From the NCBI GenBank assembly GCA_021781255.1, contig JAJXXG010000164.1, forward strand, positions 1 through 6,316: DNA of 6,316 nucleotides, given 5' to 3'. Under the pieces are notes generated by a model, which did not search any database, had not been told where the DNA came from, and was given only the letters and a program-made list of their open reading frames with translations. Shown here piece by piece: positions 1-5,049 of this stretch (its first letter is position 1; each line of letters begins with the position of its first letter). Position numbers and translations under genes: made by a program. Source of the stretch: Acidobacteriota bacterium. GTDB taxonomy: Bacteria > Acidobacteriota > Terriglobia > Terriglobales > Acidobacteriaceae.

Positions 1-946
1 TCTCTGCCTTGCGCGTGGCCTCATAGTTGGCAAAGAAGAAGAGCTTGTCCTTCTTGATCGGGCCGCCAAATGTACCGCCGAAAATGTTGCGAATCAGCTT
101 GCCGGGAATATTGGGCAGTCCGCTGTCAAACTGGGCCTGCTTGTTAAACCAATCGTTGGCGACGGTAAATGTGGGGCGGTGGTATTCGTATGCGGAACCG
201 TGGAATTTGTTGGTTCCCGACTTGGTCATCATGCTGATCTGCGCGCCCGAAGAGCGGCCGGAGTCTGCATTGGAGTCGCCGGTGGTCACGCGAAACTCCT
301 CCACGGAATCCTGGGTGGCGCGCAGCACGCCGGTGAAGGCGTAGCCATTCACCTGGTCATTGTTGTCCACGCCGTCCAGCGTCACGTTGCCCTGGTCGGA
401 GCGGCCGCCGTTCACCGCGCCCTGGCGGCTGTCCGCCGAAGTGTTCTGCTCGCCGAGGTAAAGCACGCCCGGCTGCAGCGAGAGCAGGTCAGGCACGTTG
501 CGCGTTTCGCTGGGCAGCGCCTGAATCAGCTCATTGTTGGCTGAATTGCCAATCGACGCATCCGCCGTGTTCAGCGTTTGCGCCGAGGCGGACACGTCCA
601 CCGTGACCGCGCTGGCTTGCACGCCGAGCGTGAAATCAATGGACGCCGGCTGATTGACAAGCAGTTCAGCCGTCTTGGTCTGGTCGCCAAAGCCCGCGGC
701 GGAAACCTTGATGGTGTATTTGGATGGGAATATCTGCGGAAAAGCGTAGAATCCGGCGCTGCTTGCGGTAGTGCTCGACGTCTTACCGGAGGCATTGTCT
801 GTGATAGTGACTGTTGCTCCTGGAACCAGCGCGCCGGTCTGGTCCTTCACATTTCCGCGAAGAGATGTGGTAGCGCTCTGGCCAAATGCGAGGGGTACGG
901 TGGACAGAATACAAAGAAGCATCCATCCCACAAGCGATCGTTTCAC
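1..946 (-). CDS. TonB-dependent receptor with N-terminal carboxypeptidase-regulatory-like domain (Oar-like), partial at 3' end
   Basis: Reading the minus strand from a GTG at 944-946 gives 315 residues with no stop before the window edge, so the beta-barrel is missing here. The protein begins MKRSLVGWMLLCILSTVPLA, a signal peptide with probable cleavage after A-F-G22, before Q23. Residues about 28-108 form a beta-sandwich carboxypeptidase-regulatory-like domain (SLRGNVKDQTGALVPGATV, then G65-F-Y-A-F and the F105-T-L-G end). A TonB plug-like region follows, with LPSETRNVPDLLSLQPGV (144-161), VNGGRSDQGN (178-187), LDGVDNND (190-197) and GAQISMMTKSGTN (234-246). The FGGTFGGPIKKDKLFFFANYE block (289-309) is characteristic of the Oar-like receptors common in Acidobacteriota, which usually run to about 1000-1200 residues. 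It should sit in the outer membrane and take up, or bind, an unknown ligand. The GTG start is chosen because it gives the signal peptide and has a GGAGG seven bases upstream. It is separated from the operon behind it by 312 bases and is probably transcribed independently. Confidence 0.93.
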   Translation of the reverse strand, partial: MKRSLVGWMLLCILSTVPLAFGQSATTSLRGNVKDQTGALVPGATVTITDNASGKTSSTTASSAGFYAFPQIFPSKYTIKVSAAGFGDQTKTAELLVNQPASIDFTLGVQASAVTVDVSASAQTLNTADASIGNSANNELIQALPSETRNVPDLLSLQPGVLYLGEQNTSADSRQGAVNGGRSDQGNVTLDGVDNNDQVNGYAFTGVLRATQDSVEEFRVTTGDSNADSGRSSGAQISMMTKSGTNKFHGSAYEYHRPTFTVANDWFNKQAQFDSGLPNIPGKLIRNIFGGTFGGPIKKDKLFFFANYEATRKAE

Positions 947-953
947 GGCTGTT

Positions 954-958
954 CCTCC
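954..958 (-). promoter_or_regulatory. Ribosome binding site of the TonB-dependent receptor
   Basis: The minus strand reads GGAGG here, followed by a 7-base spacer (AACAGCC) and the GTG start at 944-946. It supports a GTG start for the receptor, since no ATG in this frame lies close to the signal peptide. Confidence 0.8.
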
Positions 959-1191
959 AAAAGGTCCTGAATTGCTTATGTTGCCTTGCGGCTCGTGTAC
1001 ATTCATGCATTGCGGTCTTTGTGACTTCCGCGCAGCACCGGGTAAGAGAATGGTAGGGCTTCCCTCAACGGCTGGGACTCCGCCACATTGGGAAAAGGGT
1101 CCGGCCTACCGATTTTCTTGCTCAAAGACGTCGTCAGCGAAGACTGTCGTTAACGGGGGTGATTCCATCTTCAGCGGTATTCACTAAAGAT

Positions 1192-1225
1192 TCAATAAAA
1201 AAACCGCACTCGTCAATAAAAAAAC
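1192..1225. repeat. Perfect 13-bp direct repeat with A-tracts, 21-bp period
   Basis: TCAATAAAAAAAC occurs at 1192-1204 and again at 1213-1225, separated by 8 bases. The copies are identical and start 21 bases apart, about two helical turns, so both A7 tracts face the same side of the helix. On the minus strand the copies read GTTTTTTTATTGA. They could be a protein binding site or intrinsic bend upstream of the receptor gene, or U-rich terminator tracts for the operon ending at 1259. The sequence alone does not decide between these. Confidence 0.7.
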
Positions 1226-1234
1226 AATGCAGAA

Positions 1235-1250
1235 AGCTCTTTTTTGAGCT
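1235..1250 (-). terminator. Weak intrinsic terminator candidate for the three-gene operon
   Basis: On the minus strand, 8 bases after the TAA of the transglutaminase-like gene, AGCTC and GAGCT flank a six-A loop, giving a 5-bp stem. Immediately downstream come TTTC and then two T7 runs (1218-1224 and 1197-1203). The position is right for a rho-independent terminator, but the stem is short with only moderate GC and the first T run next to it is interrupted, so efficiency is doubtful. Confidence 0.4.
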
Positions 1251-1258
1251 GGCGGAAG

Positions 1259-2242
1259 TTATTGCTGCTGTTGCATTTGCTGCAAATCAATCACGGGCAC
1301 GCTTTGTTCCGGCGCTTGCTGGGCATGCTCCACCAGCACGGACCAGTTGTCGGGAATGGGCAACTTCTTATCCAGGGCCGGCGGCTGGTCGCTGGCCTCC
1401 ACATGCACCGCCACATACAGCTCGCTTTCCGTTTTGCCGCGAAAAATGCCGTGAGTCGGCGGCACGTCGGCGTAATCCCGGCCCACCGCAGTGCGAATAT
1501 GGCGGTGGCGGGCGATCAGGTTGTTCGTCGGGTCAAATCCAACCCAGCCAAGGTGCGGCAGCAGCACGTCAACCCAGGCGTGGGTCGCGTCCGGCGTCGA
1601 GCGGTCGTGGTCTTCGCACCCGCGGTAAAGGTAGCCGGAAACATACCGGGCCGGAATGCGCACCTGGCGCAGCAGGGCGATCATGGTGTGCGCAAAGTCC
1701 TGGCAGACGCCCTTGCCGCTGACGATGGCTTCATCGATGGGCGAGTCAACGCGCGTGGACTTCGGCACATACTCGAAATACTCAAAAAGCCTCCGGTTCA
1801 GCTCATGCACCAGCATCAGCGGATCGTCGCGGCGGACGACCTCCAATTGAGACGCAAGCAGGGTAAGCGCCGGAGTCTTTGCGGCAAAGGTGCTGGGCAG
1901 GAGCATCTCCCAGTAGTCGCCGGAATCGATCAATTCGTCCAGCGCATCCCAGGCGTCGGGAGCCAGAAAGCTGGGCACGTCAGGCAGCGACTGCTGCTCC
2001 ACCACAGACTCGGCAATCACCACCAGCTGCGTATGCTCGCCGGGGATATCGAAGTGCTGCACGTTGTTGCCCAGATGGTCGCGATACGTGAAGACGCGGC
2101 AGCGCGGGCTGACGGAAAGCGAGTAGGTGAGGCAGTGCTGAAGGGAGTCCGAGCGCGGGTGCATGCGCGTTTCCATAATGCTCTCGCTGATGGGCTGCGC
2201 GTAGCGGAAGCGCGTCAGGTGCCGTATTGAATAGAAATTCAT
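1259..2242 (-). CDS. Transglutaminase-like domain protein (bacterial transglutaminase-like N-terminal domain plus core), cytoplasmic
   Basis: The product is 327 residues with no signal peptide or membrane segment. Residues 1-80 (MNFYSIRHLTRFRYAQPISE onward) match the beta-rich bacterial transglutaminase N-terminal domain. The papain-like transglutaminase core spans about 145-245 with the full catalytic triad: Cys180 in GKGVCQDFAH, His221 in DATHAWVD and Asp237 in GFDPTNN. The usual VPP..G segment follows at 260-265 and the fold should finish near residue 281. In bacteria such proteins are more often predicted proteases or amidases than protein cross-linkers. It is the last gene of the operon: its ATG lies 12 bases after the alpha-E stop, with GGAG seven bases upstream of the start. 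The odd part is a 46-residue C-terminal extension (282-327) holding ten glutamines and ending QQMQQQQ. Catalytic family assignment is secure; the substrate is unknown. Confidence 0.92.
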   Translation of the reverse strand: MNFYSIRHLTRFRYAQPISESIMETRMHPRSDSLQHCLTYSLSVSPRCRVFTYRDHLGNNVQHFDIPGEHTQLVVIAESVVEQQSLPDVPSFLAPDAWDALDELIDSGDYWEMLLPSTFAAKTPALTLLASQLEVVRRDDPLMLVHELNRRLFEYFEYVPKSTRVDSPIDEAIVSGKGVCQDFAHTMIALLRQVRIPARYVSGYLYRGCEDHDRSTPDATHAWVDVLLPHLGWVGFDPTNNLIARHRHIRTAVGRDYADVPPTHGIFRGKTESELYVAVHVEASDQPPALDKKLPIPDNWSVLVEHAQQAPEQSVPVIDLQQMQQQQ

Positions 2243-2249
2243 GCTCGGG

Positions 2250-2253
2250 CTCC
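2250..2253 (-). promoter_or_regulatory. Ribosome binding site of the transglutaminase-like gene, next to the alpha-E stop
   Basis: GGAG on the minus strand begins one base after the TGA (2255-2257) of the alpha-E gene and lies seven bases before the ATG at 2240-2242. This geometry favours translational coupling of the two genes, with ribosomes ending alpha-E able to restart at once. Confidence 0.65.
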
Positions 2254-2254
2254 G

Positions 2255-3217
2255 TCAAATGGCCAGCGCGGACTGGATGGAGTAGTGAATGTAGTAGCGG
2301 TACACAAGTTCGTGAATGCGCAGGCACTGCTCGCGGATGGTGTGCAGAAATGCAGCCGCATCGCCGGCCAGAATCTCGCGCAGCGAAGTAAAGCCGAGCA
2401 TCGCGCTCAATCGGCCGATCCCCGCGGCAAGCTCATCCGGAGGCCTGCGGCCGCCCGCGCGCTGGATGGCCTCGATGGCCTGGCGCACGCCGTCAACAGA
2501 ATAGCGGATGGCGTGCGGAAAGTCGCGATTGAGCAGCAGGAACTCCAGGATATGATCGGGCGTGAGGTCGGCTGTATACACCTGGCAATACGCCTCGAAT
2601 GCCGTACAGCAGCGCAGAAGGCCCACCTGCTCCAGGTACTGGTAGCCGGAGTGCTCGCGCTCCTGCGCGCCGAACAGTTCGGGCTGATAGACCTCAAGCA
2701 GCGTGGCGGTGGCATAGGCCCGCTCAAGATAACGCCCCAGGCGGATGAAGTGCCATCCCTGCCCGTGGATCATCGTCGTGTCGGTAACGCCCTTGAACAG
2801 ATGAATGCCATCGAGCACCGAGGCAAGCACGTCGCCGATGTTGGAATGGAACTGTGTCAATGCGCCGGGCGAGTGCATCTGGTGATAGAGGCGATTGAGC
2901 CGCTGCCACTGCTCTGTCGATATCTCCTCGCGCACCTGGCGGGCATTCTCACGCGCGGCATCAAGGCAATAGGTAATCGAAGCGCAGTTCAGCTCATCGA
3001 AAATGAGCCGGCTGGCCATTGCTTCCAGCTCGCCATTCCATTCCAGGTCCTGCGGTTTGCCCAGCGAGCCTACGAGCCGCTGCCAGCGGGTTCCCGCGCT
3101 GGTGCCGCTGGTGTCGAGCATCAGGCTCATGGTCACGTCCAGCTGGCGCACAGTGTTCTCCGCCCGCTCCAGATAGCGGCTCATCCAGTAGAGACTGTCG
3201 GCAACGCGCGATAGCAT
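2255..3217 (-). CDS. Alpha-E domain-containing protein
   Basis: The product is 320 residues, almost entirely alpha-helical in character, with the N-terminal signature MLSRVADSLYWMSRYLERAE typical of the alpha-E family. A second copy of the RYLERA motif occurs at 160-167 in GWHFIRLGRYLERA. Other family-like segments are ARENARQVREEIS (88-100), FHSNI (123-127) and EFLLLNRDFPHAIRYSV (225-241). No enzymatic motif is recognised. The family is defined by its association with permuted ATP-grasp and transglutaminase-like genes and is presumed to work with them, perhaps as a scaffold or substrate-binding partner. The ATG at 3215-3217 is preferred over an in-frame ATG at 3263-3265. The extra 16 residues would lie before the conserved start, and GGGAG lies nine bases before the chosen ATG. 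It starts 32 bases after the ATP-grasp stop; the longer start would overlap the ATP-grasp coding end. Confidence 0.93.
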   Translation of the reverse strand: MLSRVADSLYWMSRYLERAENTVRQLDVTMSLMLDTSGTSAGTRWQRLVGSLGKPQDLEWNGELEAMASRLIFDELNCASITYCLDAARENARQVREEISTEQWQRLNRLYHQMHSPGALTQFHSNIGDVLASVLDGIHLFKGVTDTTMIHGQGWHFIRLGRYLERAYATATLLEVYQPELFGAQEREHSGYQYLEQVGLLRCCTAFEAYCQVYTADLTPDHILEFLLLNRDFPHAIRYSVDGVRQAIEAIQRAGGRRPPDELAAGIGRLSAMLGFTSLREILAGDAAAFLHTIREQCLRIHELVYRYYIHYSIQSALAI

Positions 3218-3226
3218 CGTCGTACT

Positions 3227-3231
3227 CTCCC
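3227..3231 (-). promoter_or_regulatory. Ribosome binding site deciding the alpha-E start
   Basis: The minus strand reads GGGAG followed by nine bases (AGTACGACG) and the ATG at 3215-3217. It sits in the short gap after the ATP-grasp stop codon (3250-3252) and supports the 320-residue form of alpha-E over the 336-residue reading. Confidence 0.65.
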
Positions 3232-3249
3232 GAACCCCGTGTCTGACTG

Positions 3250-4710
3250 TTATTCCAGAACCCATGTGTCCTTGCTGCCGCCGCCCTGTGAGGAGTTGAC
3301 GACCAGCGAACCCTTCTCCAGAGCCACGCGGGTCAGGCCTCCCGGCACGATGTTCACTTTATCGCCAAAAAGAATGTAAGGCCGCAGATCCACGTGACGC
3401 GGCTCCAGACGATCGCCGATGAGGCACGGAGCGCGGGAAAAATCCAGCGTGGGCTGGGCAATGTAGTTGCGCGGGTTTGCCTCGATCTGACGCGTAAACT
3501 CCTCGCGCTGCTGCGCTGTCGAGTGCGGGCCGATCAGCATGCCGTATCCGCCGCTCTCACCCACCGCCTTCACCACCAGCTTCTCCAGATTGGCCAGCAC
3601 GTGCCGGCGTTCCTTCTCTTCCGTCAGCAGGTAGGTCTCTACGTTGGGCAGAATAGGATCTTCGTTGAGGTAGTAGCGGATGATCCGCGGCACATAGGCG
3701 TAGAGGGCCTTGTCGTCGGCCAGGCCGGTGCCAAACGCGTTGGTCACCGTGACGTTGCCGGCCCGGTAGGCATTGAACAGGCCGGAGCAGCCCAGAGTCG
3801 AGTCCCCGCGAAATATCAGCGGATCGCTGAAGTCATCATCCACGCGGCGATAGATTACGTCCACGCGCTTCAGCCCGTCGGTGGTGCGCATGTAGACAAT
3901 GTTGTCGTGCGTCACCAGATCGCGGCCCTCGACCAGATCGATGCCCATCTGCCGCGCAAGATACGTGTGCTCGAAGTAAGCCGAGTTGAAGACGCCCGGC
4001 GTGAGCAGCACAATGTTCGGCTCCGGCCTGCCCTCGGGAGCCAGCGAGCGCAGCGTTGCCAGCAGCAGTTGCGGGTAGTGCTCGATGGGCCGCACGCCGT
4101 AACTCTGAAAGAGCTGCGGAAACGTCCGCTTCATCACACGGCGATTGGTGAGCTTGTAACTCACGCCGGAAGGCACGCGCAGATTGTCTTCCAGCACCAC
4201 GAACTCGCCCGTATTCAGGCGCAGCAAGTCAGAGCCGACCACGGAGATGTACACATTGCGCGGCACCTGCAGTCCACGCATCTGACGGCGGTAGTGCCTG
4301 CAACTGTAGACCAGATCGCGCGGAACCACGCGGTCACTGAGAATCTTTGCGTCGGAGTAGACGTCGCGCAGAAAGAGATTGAGCGCGTTGATGCGCTGGG
4401 TAAGGCCCCGCTCGATAAGGTCCCACTCCCGGGCCGTAATCACCCGCGGCAGCAGATCGTAAGGGAAGATGCGCTCGGTGCCTTCTTCGCGGCCGTATAC
4501 GGTAAAGGTGATGCCCTGGGTCAGGAACGAAAGCTCCGCCGACTGCTTGCACCGCTGCAGTTCATCCTGCGGCAGCCGCGCCAGAGTCTCGGCCAGCGCC
4601 TGGTAGTGCGGACGCAGTTGCCCACTAGGCTCGCGCATCTCGTCGAAGGCGAGATCGAGCGGATAGTCTCCGTAAAGCGCTTCCACTTCCACTGGATGAC
4701 TGGCGCTCAT
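3250..4710 (-). CDS. Circularly permuted ATP-grasp protein (DUF404/DUF407 type), predicted amidoligase
   Basis: The product is 486 residues, a normal length for circularly permuted ATP-grasp proteins of this type. It has no signal peptide and should be cytoplasmic. Conserved blocks include [15 protein letters not shown] (59-73), [11 protein letters not shown] (81-91), [11 protein letters not shown] (110-120), [20 protein letters not shown] (172-191), [12 protein letters not shown] (283-294), [14 protein letters not shown] (323-336), the glycine-rich [11 protein letters not shown] (381-391), [10 protein letters not shown] (441-450) and the [13 protein letters not shown] end (473-485). The acidic E174-D-N and basic and glycine-rich segments fit ATP and metal binding. 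ATP-grasp enzymes activate a carboxylate as acyl-phosphate and join it to an amine; the actual substrates are unknown. The start at 4708-4710 has GGAG seven bases upstream. The frame stays open far upstream, but that part overlaps the promoter candidate and the opposite-strand hydrolase gene and is not coding. It is the first gene of the operon. Confidence 0.94.
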   Translation of the reverse strand: MSASHPVEVEALYGDYPLDLAFDEMREPSGQLRPHYQALAETLARLPQDELQRCKQSAELSFLTQGITFTVYGREEGTERIFPYDLLPRVITAREWDLIERGLTQRINALNLFLRDVYSDAKILSDRVVPRDLVYSCRHYRRQMRGLQVPRNVYISVVGSDLLRLNTGEFVVLEDNLRVPSGVSYKLTNRRVMKRTFPQLFQSYGVRPIEHYPQLLLATLRSLAPEGRPEPNIVLLTPGVFNSAYFEHTYLARQMGIDLVEGRDLVTHDNIVYMRTTDGLKRVDVIYRRVDDDFSDPLIFRGDSTLGCSGLFNAYRAGNVTVTNAFGTGLADDKALYAYVPRIIRYYLNEDPILPNVETYLLTEEKERRHVLANLEKLVVKAVGESGGYGMLIGPHSTAQQREEFTRQIEANPRNYIAQPTLDFSRAPCLIGDRLEPRHVDLRPYILFGDKVNIVPGGLTRVALEKGSLVVNSSQGGGSKDTWVLE

Positions 4711-4717
4711 GGGATGA

Positions 4718-4721
4718 CTCC
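4718..4721 (-). promoter_or_regulatory. Ribosome binding site of the ATP-grasp gene
   Basis: The minus strand reads GGAG, then TCATCCC (7 bases) and the ATG at 4708-4710. It decides the start within a frame that is open for more than 900 bases further upstream. Confidence 0.7.
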
Positions 4722-4810
4722 GTTCCCTTGCCCTGGAATTCGTGGCCGGCTGGCGAATGGACCATGGCCCGCCGGGCAGATGATACGCCGCAGCCGCAAT
4801 GCCGGCTCCG

Positions 4811-4839
4811 ATTGTACCTCGTTCAGCTATTTGTATCAG
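4811..4839 (-). promoter_or_regulatory. Sigma70-like promoter candidate for the ATP-grasp/alpha-E/transglutaminase operon
   Basis: On the minus strand CTGATA (4834-4839, four of six matches to TTGACA) and TACAAT (4811-4816, five of six matches to TATAAT) are separated by exactly 17 bases. Transcription would begin near 4804, leaving a leader of about 95 bases before the ATG. It is the best paired match I found in the divergent region. Acidobacterial promoter consensus is not well known to me, so this remains a prediction. Confidence 0.5.
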
Positions 4840-5031
4840 CCTGCGCATAAAGGACCCATGAGGAACGACAACGGCTTCGCTCTCCAGCTCAGCCCTTGAT
4901 CTCTCGGCAGGCTCCCACGCCAGGGTGCCGGAAGCGCCGTGTTTGCTCCGGCCTCTCAGCAAATGCATGCGGCCCTTTTGTGTCTTGGATCGCTGACCGT
5001 GGCCCGCCGTCATGGAGTACTCTGGTTTGTC

Positions 5032-5036
5032 AGGAG
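5032..5036 (+). promoter_or_regulatory. Probable ribosome binding site of the hydrolase gene
   Basis: AGGAG lies 13 bases before the ATG at 5050, longer than the usual spacing. The frame is open upstream with an in-frame GTG at 4999. Starting there would add 17 residues before the signal peptide and has no good site of its own, so ATG 5050 is kept. Confidence 0.5.
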
Positions 5037-5049
5037 ACTCAAGCCCACG

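Larger units (their letters stand above)
947..1258. other. Gene-free region between the receptor and the ATP-grasp/alpha-E/transglutaminase operon
   Basis: No convincing gene is seen on either strand. The region must hold the upstream control sequence of the receptor and the 3' end of the operon message. I searched the minus strand for paired -35/-10 elements and found none I would defend. The part next to the operon (1190-1250) is markedly AT-rich compared with its surroundings and carries the repeats and hairpin listed separately. Positions 947-1189 show only the ribosome binding site and short trivial palindromes (ATGCAT, TGTACA). Confidence 0.6.
4711..5049. other. Divergent intergenic region between the operon and the hydrolase gene
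   Basis: These 339 bases separate two divergently transcribed units and should contain both promoters. The operon-side promoter candidate is at 4811-4839. For the hydrolase no comparable paired match was seen on the plus strand. A perfect 11-base dyad, GCCCG-C-CGGGC, lies at 4767-4777 in the operon leader but is too short to call a regulatory structure. A 13-codon reading frame, ATG 4858 to TGA 4899, lies on the plus strand and is not called as a gene. Confidence 0.6.

Noticed and set aside
27..1187. Plus-strand frames over the receptor gene and its upstream region
   Set aside because: They overlap the receptor antisense or are Arg/Pro/Ser-rich without domains, ribosome sites or family resemblance.
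947..1190. Possible sigma70 promoter for the receptor gene
   Set aside because: TTGACG, TTGAAT, TTGAGC and TTGAGG hexamers on the minus strand have no acceptable -10 match at 16-18 bases, so no promoter is called.
3218..3265. Alternative alpha-E start at 3263-3265 adding 16 residues
   Set aside because: The family begins with the MLSRVADSLYW block, the extra residues look unrelated, and the ribosome binding site at 3227-3231 serves the inner ATG.
4767..4777. GCCCGCCGGGC dyad in the operon leader
   Set aside because: An 11-base dyad with a one-base centre cannot form a stable hairpin with a normal loop and is expected by chance in GC-rich sequence.
1244..4899. Three long plus-strand frames (1244-2230, 2285-3214, 3394-4899) lying opposite each operon gene
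   Set aside because: Their translations are low-complexity in character, rich in Arg, His, Ala and Val, with no recognisable motifs. They mirror the minus-strand genes as expected from the codon bias of GC-rich coding DNA.
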